Shown here: positions 9,192 through 19,551 of the stretch, piece by piece
How the letters are laid out: each line of letters begins with the position of its first letter
Position numbering within the stretch: position 1 is the stretch's first letter
Assembly (NCBI RefSeq): GCF_014199255.1
Contig: NZ_JACIJF010000009.1
Coordinates: 98,923 to 162,922 of the forward strand
Source of the DNA: Sphingomonas xinjiangensis
Lineage (GTDB): Bacteria > Pseudomonadota > Alphaproteobacteria > Sphingomonadales > Sphingomonadaceae
DNA length: 64,000 bases
Reading direction: 5' to 3'
Program-made: the position numbers and the translations under genes
Notes under the pieces: generated by a model
Databases searched by the model: none
Told to the model about the DNA's origin: nothing
Seen by the model: the letters and a program-made list of their open reading frames with translations, nothing else

Positions 9192-9901
9192 TCAGCTGCG
9201 GCCGGCCTGTCCCGATTGCGGAAAGACCAGGGGCCGGTCGCCAAACCGGGACAGCAGGGCCTTCTCGCGATAATAAGGGTGCATCGCTTCGACATCCACC
9301 TCGTCGGGATATTGAAACGCGACCGAAAACGCGCCGTTCTTGAGGTCATATTCCATTATCGACCAGCGCCTGCTCGCCGGTTCGGCGAACCAAGCCGAAA
9401 GCAGCAGCAGTTCAAGGTCGCTTCCTTCTGATTCGACGTAGCGCACGACCTTGCCGTCGGCCTTGAACACGCTGGGCGTGATCCAGCCCATGCCGACTTC
9501 GACATACAGAAAGGCGCCATTCGCGCTTTCGCCGGCAACGTGACGAGTTCCTGCGCGATCGCGTCCAGCGCCGTGTTGAGCTTGGCGCGCGAGGCACGCG
9601 CGGGCGCGCACGCGGCTTGGCAGCGCGTGGCTTGTCCGCTGGCTTACTGGCCGATCGCGCCGCGGGAAGATCATGCGGTAGTGCCGGGATGATGATCGTC
9701 GCCGGCGGCTTCTTCCTGGTTCTGCTGCGGCGCGGCGGGCGATCTGACTCGGCGGACGCCGCGCTGGTGGCGGACGGGCCCGACCCGCAGCGAACTGGCC
9801 AAAGCCGCGGGCGTACAAAGGGTGGCGACGGTAAGCGCCATGCCTAGGATTGCAGGAAACGCTTTGGAGGACTCGATCTGCCGCGATGCCATGGTCTGCA
9901 T
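9192..9901 (-). pseudogene. Frameshifted gene for a secreted protein of unknown function
   Basis: Three coding-like pieces in three frames join into one plausible protein. Piece 1 starts at ATG 9901, has a GGGGAG ribosome-binding site six bases upstream, and encodes a signal peptide (LTVATLCTPAALA). Near 9781-9797 the sense passes to a second frame with an Ala/Pro/Lys/Arg-rich linker and RAKLNTALDAIAQELVT. Near 9527-9544 it passes to a third frame (AGESANGAFLYVEVGMGW) that runs to the stop at 9192. The C-terminal part vaguely resembles DUF600/YezG-type folds, a weak guess. Either the gene is decaying or the assembly has two indels. Confidence 0.6.
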
Positions 9902-10030
9902 GGGACTCTCCCCTGTCCGACTGCATTGTACCAGCAACGCTGGAACAAAGCAAGAACTTCGCCGGGCAATTGCAAATCATCGGCTTTTCGCGTCTGAGGA
10001 GGCGACAACGATCCGGGGACTTTGATTCAC

Positions 10031-10594
10031 ATGCGCATCTTGCTGCTTGCCGTCGCGACGCTCGCACTGTCCGCCTGCCAATCGGCGGCGGAGAAGCGGG
10101 CCGCGGAGACCGGCGAGATCGACGCGACGAACGCGACCACCGAGGAAGTGTCGAAGCTGATCCAGATCGCGCAGCCTAAGGCAGCGATGACGCCGGGCAA
10201 GTGGACGTTGGCGCTACGTGTGGTTTCGACCGACCTGTCGGCGCTATCGAGCGCGGCGCGCGGGACACAGGAACAAGCGATCAAGGCGCTGGAGCGCAAC
10301 TCCACTGCCTGCCGCACCAAGGACGAGCTGAAGCCGATCGACTTGTCGCAGCTGGAAAAGGTGGCGGGCACCTGCACCTATCCGCGCTATCAGTCCAAAG
10401 GCGGCAAGCTCGACGCGGTGATCGAGTGCAAGAAGGACGGCGCACCCGACACGGTGCTGCACGCCGTGGGCACCACCGGCCCGAACGGATTCGACGTCAA
10501 GCTGGACCAGAAGACCGGTGCGCCGGGCCAGGCGGGCTACATCGCGCTGACGCTGCAGGCGACCGGCAAACGCGTGGGCGCCTGTCCCGCCTGA
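10031..10594 (+). CDS. DUF3617-like lipoprotein
   Basis: A 187-residue predicted lipoprotein. The signal peptide ends in the lipobox LSAC (Cys at about 16), so it should be anchored in the cell envelope. The mature part has spaced cysteines and the pattern of DUF3617 proteins (GKWTL near the start, C-T near the middle, GAC at the end), a family of unknown function common in sphingomonads. ATG 10031 is preferred to a TTG three codons earlier because it opens directly on the signal peptide. It is divergent from the frameshifted gene to its left. Confidence 0.7.
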   Translation: MRILLLAVATLALSACQSAAEKRAAETGEIDATNATTEEVSKLIQIAQPKAAMTPGKWTLALRVVSTDLSALSSAARGTQEQAIKALERNSTACRTKDELKPIDLSQLEKVAGTCTYPRYQSKGGKLDAVIECKKDGAPDTVLHAVGTTGPNGFDVKLDQKTGAPGQAGYIALTLQATGKRVGACPA

Positions 10595-10597
10595 GCC

Positions 10598-11038
10598 TCA
10601 GCGACGGCGATAGGCGATGCGCCACATCGCCAGCGCAATGCCGCTGGCAAGGATCGCGATCAGACCGGCAGTGAGCAGCGCGCCGACCCAGCGGAACAGC
10701 GCGACATCGCTCGCCAACGGCTGAGCGTCGAACAGCCCGAAGCCGCGCGTCTGCGCCGCAACGAACAGCGCGAGCGCAAGCACGATGCCCGCGAGCGCGG
10801 CGGCGACCGGGCCGCGAATGCCCGCGACATGCAGCACCAGCCATAAAGGGCCTGCCAGCACGGTAAGCGCCAGCGCCCCGAACAGAGTGCCGAGCACCAG
10901 GCCAAGAGCGAGCGCCTGCGCGCCGTGTCCGCCGGGCAGGAGCAGCAGCATCGTGAGCAGGCCGAGCATCAGCGCTCCGGCGCCGAGCGCCAGCCCCGCG
11001 CGATCGATGCTGGTGCCGTAACGGCGAGGCGCGCCCAT
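10598..11038 (-). CDS. Small integral membrane protein
   Basis: A 146-residue protein with about four hydrophobic helices separated by short loops, rich in Ala, Leu and Gly, with a basic C-terminus (AYRRR). I do not recognise a family. Its ATG overlaps the stop of the upstream metallo-hydrolase gene (ATGA at 11035-11038 on the minus strand), so the two are almost certainly translated from one message. The stop lies three bases from the convergent DUF3617-like gene. Confidence 0.7.
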   Translation of the reverse strand: MGAPRRYGTSIDRAGLALGAGALMLGLLTMLLLLPGGHGAQALALGLVLGTLFGALALTVLAGPLWLVLHVAGIRGPVAAALAGIVLALALFVAAQTRGFGLFDAQPLASDVALFRWVGALLTAGLIAILASGIALAMWRIAYRRR

Positions 11039-12204
11039 CAACGTAGCGCGTCGAATCGGCCGGCACGGATGCAGGCGTCGAGCTTGGCGAAGTCGGGCGG
11101 GGTTCCCCCAGCAGCAAGGGGCGGCACATCGACAGGCTGGCCGATGGGGGTAGACGCGAAGCGGCGCGGGTCGGCGCCCGCGCACTCCTGCATCGCCCGA
11201 AGCAGCCGCGGCGGAGTATCATAGGCCTCGCGCGAGAGACGGAAGGTGCCCCAATGGATCGGGATCGCCTGGGGCTGCCCCAACCCCTGCCAGATGTGCA
11301 GCGCGCCGAGCGGGCCGACATGGCTGCCCGCTGCCATCTGCCTTTCTTGGAAACGGAAGGCGCCGATCGGGATCGCGGCAAGGCGAATGGGGCCGAGCGC
11401 CGCGGCTTCGGCAGGCCATTTGCCGTCACCCAGCCCGGTATCGCCTGAGAAGAAGAAATTACCACCCGACAGCTCGACCACGAAGCTGGACCACAAAGCA
11501 CGGTTGCGGTCGGAGAACCACCGACTGCCCCAATGGTGATTGCGGGTGACCGCCACGCGCACCCCCTGTCGGGCTTCGAGCGACTGCCCCCAATCCAGCG
11601 CCCGCGCGGGCACCCCTGCCCCGCCGATCACGCGATCGTTGCCGAGCGAGGTGACGATCAACGGACGGTCGCGCTGCCACAGCCGCTTCAAGGTGGTGAG
11701 ATCCATATGGTCATAATGGTTGTGGCTCACGAGCACTAGGTCGATGCGCGGCAGATCGTCGAACTCGACGCCTGGCGCCGCCACGCGTCGGGGACCGAGG
11801 CCGAGCGGTCCGGCGCGGTCGCTCCAGACGGGATCGGTCAGGATGTTGAGGCTGTTGGTCTGCACCAGCAGCGTGGCATGCCCGACCCAGGTGACACGCA
11901 TCGTCTCCCCAACGACTCGCGCGGCGGGTTTGCTCGGCCGCACCGGCACCCGGTCGGGCCATACCGGCCGGCCGTTATCGCCGAGCAGATAGCGCGCGAC
12001 GAAGCCGAACCGACTGCTGCTCCGCGATGTCCGAAGCCGGTCGTCATCGCCATCGGGATTGAAGAAATGTGCACCGTCAAAATGCGCGCTCTGCGGGCCT
12101 TCATAATAGATGCGGTCGAGGAAGTGCGGAAGCACCGTTGCCGCCAGACAGAGGGCGACAACGATCCATAGCAGGACGGCGAGGGCAAGCTTTACGACGC
12201 GCAT
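11038..12204 (-). CDS. Membrane-anchored metallo-beta-lactamase-fold hydrolase (NAPE-PLD/RomA-like)
   Basis: A 388-residue protein with one N-terminal membrane helix (about 5-26), then a metallo-beta-lactamase domain. The zinc site motif HNHYDH is at 161-166, preceded by WVGHATLLVQ and TDPVWSDR, the pattern of the N-acylphosphatidylethanolamine phospholipase D-like/RomA branch. A phospholipid-type substrate is possible but is inference. It overlaps the downstream small membrane protein by four bases. Confidence 0.8.
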   Translation of the reverse strand: MRVVKLALAVLLWIVVALCLAATVLPHFLDRIYYEGPQSAHFDGAHFFNPDGDDDRLRTSRSSSRFGFVARYLLGDNGRPVWPDRVPVRPSKPAARVVGETMRVTWVGHATLLVQTNSLNILTDPVWSDRAGPLGLGPRRVAAPGVEFDDLPRIDLVLVSHNHYDHMDLTTLKRLWQRDRPLIVTSLGNDRVIGGAGVPARALDWGQSLEARQGVRVAVTRNHHWGSRWFSDRNRALWSSFVVELSGGNFFFSGDTGLGDGKWPAEAAALGPIRLAAIPIGAFRFQERQMAAGSHVGPLGALHIWQGLGQPQAIPIHWGTFRLSREAYDTPPRLLRAMQECAGADPRRFASTPIGQPVDVPPLAAGGTPPDFAKLDACIRAGRFDALR

Positions 12205-12267
12205 GTCCCGTCATCGCGGGGTGGAGGCGTGTGATCAAGCTTGATCGCCGGGGCACCCCTACCCTAA

Positions 12268-14409
<2,142 letters not shown>

Positions 14410-14429
14410 CTTTTTTGCAACGCAGCAAA

Positions 14430-14500
14430 GTTAAACCGGTGGTTAACGCGCTGAGTTCATGACGGTTCCGGCAACTGTCACAGAGTCGACATAAATCGAC
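14430..14500 (+). promoter_or_regulatory. Candidate control region of the TonB-dependent receptor gene
   Basis: The 163-bp gap before the receptor gene contains two short dyads: GTTAA..TTAAC (14430-14447) and GTCGA-N6-TCGAC (14485-14500). Either could be an operator or a transcript hairpin. AAAGGGA a few bases before ATG 14573 is a good ribosome-binding site. The assignment is tentative. Confidence 0.3.
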
Positions 14501-14572
14501 CTCATGGGCGGCGCCAGACGGTGAACCCCACCGCGTGACAGTGCCGGCTCGGCACACCGAAAGGGACATTTA

Positions 14573-17149
14573 ATGCGCACCAAGCTTTATGCTGGCGTGG
14601 CCTTCGCCGCGCTGATGATTCCGGTCAGCGCCTTCGCGCAGTCGACCGGCACGATCGAGGCAGAAGGTCAGTCCGAAGAAGTCGTCGTCACCGGTCAAGC
14701 CGGCCCGCGCGAAATTGGCGGCGTTCAGATCCCGGATCAGCCCAAGGCCCGCGCCGTGCTGACCCAGGAATTCATCGCGCGTCAGCAGCCGGGTCAGTCG
14801 ATCCTTGAAACGATCAACTTCGTTCCGGGCGTCAACTTCACTAACAACGATCCCTACGGCACCTCGGGCGGCAACCTGCGCATCCGCGGCTTCAGCGGCG
14901 ACCGTGTGTCGGTCACCTTCGACGGCATCCCGCTGAACGACTCGGGCAACTACTCGGTCTATTCGAACCAGATGCTCGACCCCGAGCTGATCGAGCAGGC
15001 GAACGTGAACTTCGGCGCAACCGACGTCGACTCGCCAACGGCCAGCGCTTCGGGCGGCACCGTCAACTACCGCTCGCTGATGCCCACGGACGAGATGAGC
15101 GCGATCGCAGTCTACACGCGCGGCACGTACGACTTCAATCGCGTGTTCGGCATGATCAACACGGGGGAGCTGACGAAGTTCGGCACCAAGGCATGGATCG
15201 CCGCCAGCAACGAAACCTATGAGCAGTTCCGCGGCTATGGCGAACTGAGCAAGCAGCAGTTCAACGCGAAGATCTATCAGCCGATTGGCGGCAATGGCGA
15301 CTTCATCGCCCTGGCGGGTCACTATAACCGCAACCGCAACAGTTCGTATAGCAACCCGACCAGCGCCAACATTCGCACGCTGCTCGGCACGAGCGTGGTT
15401 CCGGCCACTGCCACCGACTCGAACCCGTTCACGCTCGATCTGTCGAACGAGCAGTATGATCAGGTGTTTAACAATCGTGATTCGGGCGTGACTGGGCCCT
15501 ACGACCAGTTCTGCTCGCCGCCCTCCGCCAATGTGGCTTTCGGTAATGCAGCCCCGCAGATCGACGCGACGAGCTGCGCTAATTCCTCGCTCACAGCGAT
15601 CAACCCGTCCGACACGGGCGTAATGCGCCTCAACTCGCGCTTCGAGCTGACCGACAGCCTGCTGTTCACGTTCGATGGCGGCTACAGCTTTACGCGTGCC
15701 AACGGCGGCGGCTCGACCGTATTCAACGAGAGCGGCGTGCCCGTTGGTACTGTCGGAGGGGTCCCCGGTGACAATAACTACCAGGGCGGCCGCCTAACCG
15801 GCGGCGTCGACATCAATGGCGACGGCGACACGCTCGACCGCGTTCGCGCATATTATCCGTCGAACACGCGCACCCAGCGCTTCGTGGCGATCGCCGGCCT
15901 ACGTTATCAAATCGACCCGAACAACTTAGTTCGCGTCGCCTATACCTGGGATCGGGCACGTCATCGCCAGACCGGTGAGGCCAGCCTGCTGAACTCCATC
16001 GGCCGTCCCTATGACGTTTTCGGCTTCGACGGGGAGACCGATCGTCCGGTGCTCGACGCGCAGGGTAATGTGCTCAACAAGCGCAACCGTCTGTCCTACG
16101 CCATCCTGCATCAGGTTTCCGGCGAATATCGCGGCAAGTTCTTCGACAACCGCCTGAACGTGAACTTGGGCGTGCGCGCGCCGTTCTTCCGCCGCAATCT
16201 CAGCAACTTCTGCTACACGATCGCGGGTCAGTCGAGCGACGCCTATTGCACCTCGGAGACCCCAGCGCAGGTCGGCATCAACCCGGTTCGTGGTCAGTAC
16301 GGCGCGCCCTATCAGAACCGCGTCGAGACCTACAGCGCGGTGCTGCCGAACGTCGGCTTCACCTTCGATCTGGTCGATCGTTTGAGCCTGTTTGCTAGCT
16401 ATGCCAAGGGCTTCTCGGCTCCCAAGACCGACAACCTCTACTCGTTCGGCGCCACCCGCGTTTCCACCGGCGCGTACATCCAGCCGTCCTTTGACCTGCA
16501 GCCGGAAAAGACTGACTCTTTCGATGTCGGTCTGCGCTACAACTCGCCGATCTTCACGGCGCAGGCTGGTGCGTGGTACATCTACTACAAGAACCGCATC
16601 ATCAGCTCGCAGGTGCCGGAAGAGGGTTCCACGAACCTCATCAACGTCGACCGCAACGTCGGCGCAGTAAAGAGCTATGGCTTTGACGGCCTCGTCAGCG
16701 TCCGTCCGGTGCCACAGCTGTCGCTATACGCCTTCGGTTCGTACATTAAAACAGAGCTGCAGGACGACTTGATCGATCTGCGCAACAACACGGTAATCCC
16801 GCTGCGCGGCAAGGAAGTCGTCGAGACGCCGCAGTGGACCTATGGCGGTCGCGCGCAGCTGGACCTGGAGCCCTTCCAGTTCGGCATTGAGGCCAAGCAC
16901 ACGGGCGACCGCTGGGTCACCGACGTGAACGACTTCGCAGTAGCGGGCTACACGCTGGTCAACGCGGACATCCGCTTTGGCCTGACCGACATTGGCCTGG
17001 AGCGCACCTTCCTCCAGTTCAACGCGACAAACCTGCTCAAGGAGCGCTTCTTCGGAAGCCTCAGCACGCAGCAGGGCTTCTCGAACAACCCGCGCCTGAA
17101 CCTGGGTTCGCCGCGGACCTTCACAGGCTCGATCCACTTCGAGTTCTGA
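14573..17149 (+). CDS. TonB-dependent outer-membrane receptor
   Basis: An 858-residue outer-membrane transporter that imports a ligand using TonB energy. It has a signal peptide (ends AFAQ), a TonB box-like EEVVVTG at about 36-42, a plug domain (FVPGVNF, RIRGF, DGIPLND) and a 22-strand-type barrel ending in the aromatic residue Phe (SIHFEF). The ligand cannot be read from the sequence. The linked LytS/LytTR pair immediately downstream might regulate it, but that is inference from position only. A GC hairpin follows the stop. Confidence 0.93.
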   Translation: MRTKLYAGVAFAALMIPVSAFAQSTGTIEAEGQSEEVVVTGQAGPREIGGVQIPDQPKARAVLTQEFIARQQPGQSILETINFVPGVNFTNNDPYGTSGGNLRIRGFSGDRVSVTFDGIPLNDSGNYSVYSNQMLDPELIEQANVNFGATDVDSPTASASGGTVNYRSLMPTDEMSAIAVYTRGTYDFNRVFGMINTGELTKFGTKAWIAASNETYEQFRGYGELSKQQFNAKIYQPIGGNGDFIALAGHYNRNRNSSYSNPTSANIRTLLGTSVVPATATDSNPFTLDLSNEQYDQVFNNRDSGVTGPYDQFCSPPSANVAFGNAAPQIDATSCANSSLTAINPSDTGVMRLNSRFELTDSLLFTFDGGYSFTRANGGGSTVFNESGVPVGTVGGVPGDNNYQGGRLTGGVDINGDGDTLDRVRAYYPSNTRTQRFVAIAGLRYQIDPNNLVRVAYTWDRARHRQTGEASLLNSIGRPYDVFGFDGETDRPVLDAQGNVLNKRNRLSYAILHQVSGEYRGKFFDNRLNVNLGVRAPFFRRNLSNFCYTIAGQSSDAYCTSETPAQVGINPVRGQYGAPYQNRVETYSAVLPNVGFTFDLVDRLSLFASYAKGFSAPKTDNLYSFGATRVSTGAYIQPSFDLQPEKTDSFDVGLRYNSPIFTAQAGAWYIYYKNRIISSQVPEEGSTNLINVDRNVGAVKSYGFDGLVSVRPVPQLSLYAFGSYIKTELQDDLIDLRNNTVIPLRGKEVVETPQWTYGGRAQLDLEPFQFGIEAKHTGDRWVTDVNDFAVAGYTLVNADIRFGLTDIGLERTFLQFNATNLLKERFFGSLSTQQGFSNNPRLNLGSPRTFTGSIHFEF

Positions 17150-17171
17150 TCTTTCCAAGATCGACAACGAA

Positions 17172-17200
17172 GCCGCCGCTCCAGCAATGGGGCGGCGGTT
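17172..17200 (+). terminator. Probable terminator after the TonB-dependent receptor
   Basis: GCCGCCGCTCC pairs with GGGGCGGCGGT across a six-base loop (AGCAAT), with two wobble pairs. The following TTCTCGTTT is a poor U-tract, so efficiency may be partial. Confidence 0.6.
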
Positions 17201-17252
17201 CTCGTTTGTGGGCCTCTTTGCCCAGTGTCGTGCTCGGTGTTAGAGGGCGCGG

Positions 17253-18395
17253 GTGGCCAAAGCAGTGGAACCCGCGCGGCAATTAATGCCGGACACGATC
17301 AGCAGGGCGAACCTGCTCTCGCGCCCCTTTTTCGAAGACAAGGTGCGCGCCTTCTGGATGCTTCAGGCAGCGGGATGGAGCGGGTATCTGCTGCTGCGCA
17401 CCGTTTCGAGCATTTCCAACGAACTGTCGGTCGAGCGGATCATCACTGCGATCATCGAATCGATCGTCGGCTATTGCCTGACGCTGCTGCTCTCGACGCT
17501 GTACGGCACGTACCGGCGGATGCCGCGGATCACCGGCATCCTGCTCACGCTGGGCACGCTCGCGGCGGCGACGGTGATCTATGCCGTGCTCGACGCGTTC
17601 ACCGTGTCATTCATAAAAATGGCAGAACCTGGTATCAGCGTCTCGCTGGTGCTCGCCGCACTGTTCCTGAACTTCACGGTGCTCGCGGGCTGGTCGGCGC
17701 TGTATTTCGGGATCAACTTCTACCTGATTGTCGAACAGCAGATCGACCAGATGCAGGTTCTTGAGAACCAGGCCAGCCATGCGCAACTGGCGATGCTGCG
17801 CTATCAGCTAAACCCGCACTTCCTGTTCAACACACTCAACTCGATTTCGACACTGGTGTTGCTGAAGCAGACCGAGCGGGCGAATGTGATGTTAAGCCGG
17901 CTTTCTTCGTTTCTGCGCTACACGCTCGCCAACGAACCCACCGCGCATGTGACGTTGGCGCAGGAAGTGGAGACGTTGAAGCTGTATCTGGAAATCGAGA
18001 AGATGCGCTTCGATGAGCGCATGCGGCCGCATTTCGACATCGATCCGCGGGTCGTGAAGGCGCGGCTGCCTTCGCTGCTGCTCCAGCCGCTGGTGGAGAA
18101 TGCGATCAAATATGCCGTCACGCCCCAAGAAGAGGGTGCTGACATCACCATCACGGCTCGGCTCACCGGAGAACGGGTGCAGATCGCCGTGTCCGACACC
18201 GGACCTGGATTGATTGAAGCGAAGCCAAGGCCGACGCTTTCAACTGGCGTGGGGCTCGCCAATATTCGGGAGCGGTTGGTTCAGGCTTACGGGCCTGACC
18301 ATCGGTTCGATGCGCGTACGAACCCTGGGGAAGGGTTCAGCGTTGAGATCGAAATACCGTTCCAGCTTGAGGAACCCAATCGAGAGGCCGCATGA
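17253..18395 (+). CDS. LytS/AlgZ-type sensor histidine kinase
   Basis: An inner-membrane sensor kinase with about four N-terminal membrane helices (residues 40-160), then a His_kinase domain of the LytS/YehU class. The phosphoacceptor histidine is in NPHFLFNTLNS. The HATPase domain shows LVENAIKYA (N box) and SDTGPGL (G box), with GVGLANIRERL. No periplasmic sensory domain is evident. A GTG start at 17253 has GAGGG five bases upstream; ATG 17286 is an alternative that shortens it by 11 residues. The stop overlaps the next gene's ATG by four bases, so this is a two-component pair. Confidence 0.9.
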   Translation: MAKAVEPARQLMPDTISRANLLSRPFFEDKVRAFWMLQAAGWSGYLLLRTVSSISNELSVERIITAIIESIVGYCLTLLLSTLYGTYRRMPRITGILLTLGTLAAATVIYAVLDAFTVSFIKMAEPGISVSLVLAALFLNFTVLAGWSALYFGINFYLIVEQQIDQMQVLENQASHAQLAMLRYQLNPHFLFNTLNSISTLVLLKQTERANVMLSRLSSFLRYTLANEPTAHVTLAQEVETLKLYLEIEKMRFDERMRPHFDIDPRVVKARLPSLLLQPLVENAIKYAVTPQEEGADITITARLTGERVQIAVSDTGPGLIEAKPRPTLSTGVGLANIRERLVQAYGPDHRFDARTNPGEGFSVEIEIPFQLEEPNREAA

Positions 18396-19198
18396 CCATC
18401 CGTACCATCCTCGTCGACGACGAATCCCTGGCGATCCAGGGGCTCGAGCTGCGGCTCCAGGAACACGAGGATGTCGAGATTATCGACAAATGCTCCAATG
18501 GCCGCGAGGCCATCCGTTCCATCAAGACGCACAAACCCGACCTCGTCTTCCTTGATATACAAATGCCCGGCTTCGACGGATTTTCCGTCGTGCAGGGGCT
18601 GATGGAGGTCGAGCCGCCACTGTTCGTCTTCGTCACCGCTTATAGCGACCACGCGATCCGTGCCTTTGAAGCCCAGGCGATGGATTACCTTATGAAGCCG
18701 GTAGAGCCTTCACGGCTTGCCGACACGCTCGACCGAGTGCGTCAGCGCCTGGCAGAGAAGCGCGGCGTGGAGGAAGTCGACCGGCTGAAGGAAGTGCTGG
18801 CCGAAGTGGCGCCTGACGCAGTGGACGATAGGGGCGCAGCCGATGGCAGCACCGAGATGGCCTCCAGCCGCTTCGAGAAGCTGATCAACATCAAGGACCG
18901 CGGCCAGATTTTCCGGGTTGACGTCGACACGATCGAACGGATCGACGCGGCGGGCGATTACATGTGCATCTACACCGGCGACAACACGCTGATCCTGCGC
19001 GAAACGATGAAGGATCTGGAGAAGCGCCTCGACCCGCGCCGGTTCCAGCGCGTCCATCGCTCGACGATCGTCAACCTGGACCTGGTGAAGCAGGTCAAGC
19101 CGCACACCAATGGCGAATGCTTCCTGGTGCTCGATTCGGGTGCGCAGGTGAAGGTCAGCCGCTCATACCGCGACGTGGTGGCGCGCTTCGTTCACTAA
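18392..19198 (+). CDS. LytTR-family response regulator
   Basis: A 268-residue response regulator. The receiver domain has acidic residues Asp9/Asp10 and phosphoacceptor Asp55 in FLDIQMPG, with the conserved Lys at MKPVEP. The C-terminal LytTR DNA-binding domain (about 165-265) carries the FQRVHRSTIVNLDLV motif. It should be phosphorylated by the kinase encoded just upstream, with which it overlaps (ATGA). Its targets are unknown; the neighbouring TonB receptor gene is a candidate. Confidence 0.94.
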   Translation: MTIRTILVDDESLAIQGLELRLQEHEDVEIIDKCSNGREAIRSIKTHKPDLVFLDIQMPGFDGFSVVQGLMEVEPPLFVFVTAYSDHAIRAFEAQAMDYLMKPVEPSRLADTLDRVRQRLAEKRGVEEVDRLKEVLAEVAPDAVDDRGAADGSTEMASSRFEKLINIKDRGQIFRVDVDTIERIDAAGDYMCIYTGDNTLILRETMKDLEKRLDPRRFQRVHRSTIVNLDLVKQVKPHTNGECFLVLDSGAQVKVSRSYRDVVARFVH

Positions 19199-19207
19199 CC
19201 GCTCGGT

Positions 19208-19240
19208 ACCGTCACCCCGGCCCTGTGCGGGGGTGACGGT
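19208..19240. terminator. Bidirectional hairpin between convergent genes
   Basis: ACCGTCACCCC (19208-19218) is perfectly complementary to GGGGTGACGGT (19230-19240). It sits in the 52-bp gap between the LytTR gene and the convergent DUF3297 gene. It has no poly-U tract, and the sequence is of the GTCACCCC..GGGGTGAC type that recurs as a dispersed repeat in sphingomonads. A termination role is therefore probable but not certain. Confidence 0.6.
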
Positions 19241-19250
19241 CTAGCAAGGC

Positions 19251-19535
19251 TCAGCCTTCGGCTTCGCCCTGAGCAGCATCCTTCGAAGCACCCTCTGCGG
19301 GGCGTTCGAACCATGCTTCAACCGGGCCGACCAGCTTGATCGTCAGCGGCTGGCCCTTGCGGTCGACCTTCTTGCCCAAACCCACGCGGATCCAGCCTTC
19401 GGAGATGCTGTACTCCTCGACGTCGTGGCGCTGCTGGCCCTTGAAACGGATACCGATACCGCGTTCCAAAACCTGCTGGTCGAAATGCGGGCTGCGCGGA
19501 TTGACCGAAAGGCGGTCGGGAGGAGTGTCGCTCAT
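19251..19535 (-). CDS. DUF3297 family protein
   Basis: A 94-residue soluble protein of unknown function matching the DUF3297 pattern (RLSVNPRSPHFD near the N-terminus, GIGIRFKG, GWIRVGLGK, GPVEAWFE). The acidic Ala/Glu tail is low-complexity. ATG 19535 opens on the family start (MSDTPPDRL). It lies 16 bp after the stop of the cyclic-nucleotide/thioredoxin-reductase-like gene on the same strand, so the two probably share a transcript. Confidence 0.82.
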   Translation of the reverse strand: MSDTPPDRLSVNPRSPHFDQQVLERGIGIRFKGQQRHDVEEYSISEGWIRVGLGKKVDRKGQPLTIKLVGPVEAWFERPAEGASKDAAQGEAEG

Positions 19536-19551
19536 GACCTCGCCTTTGCCG

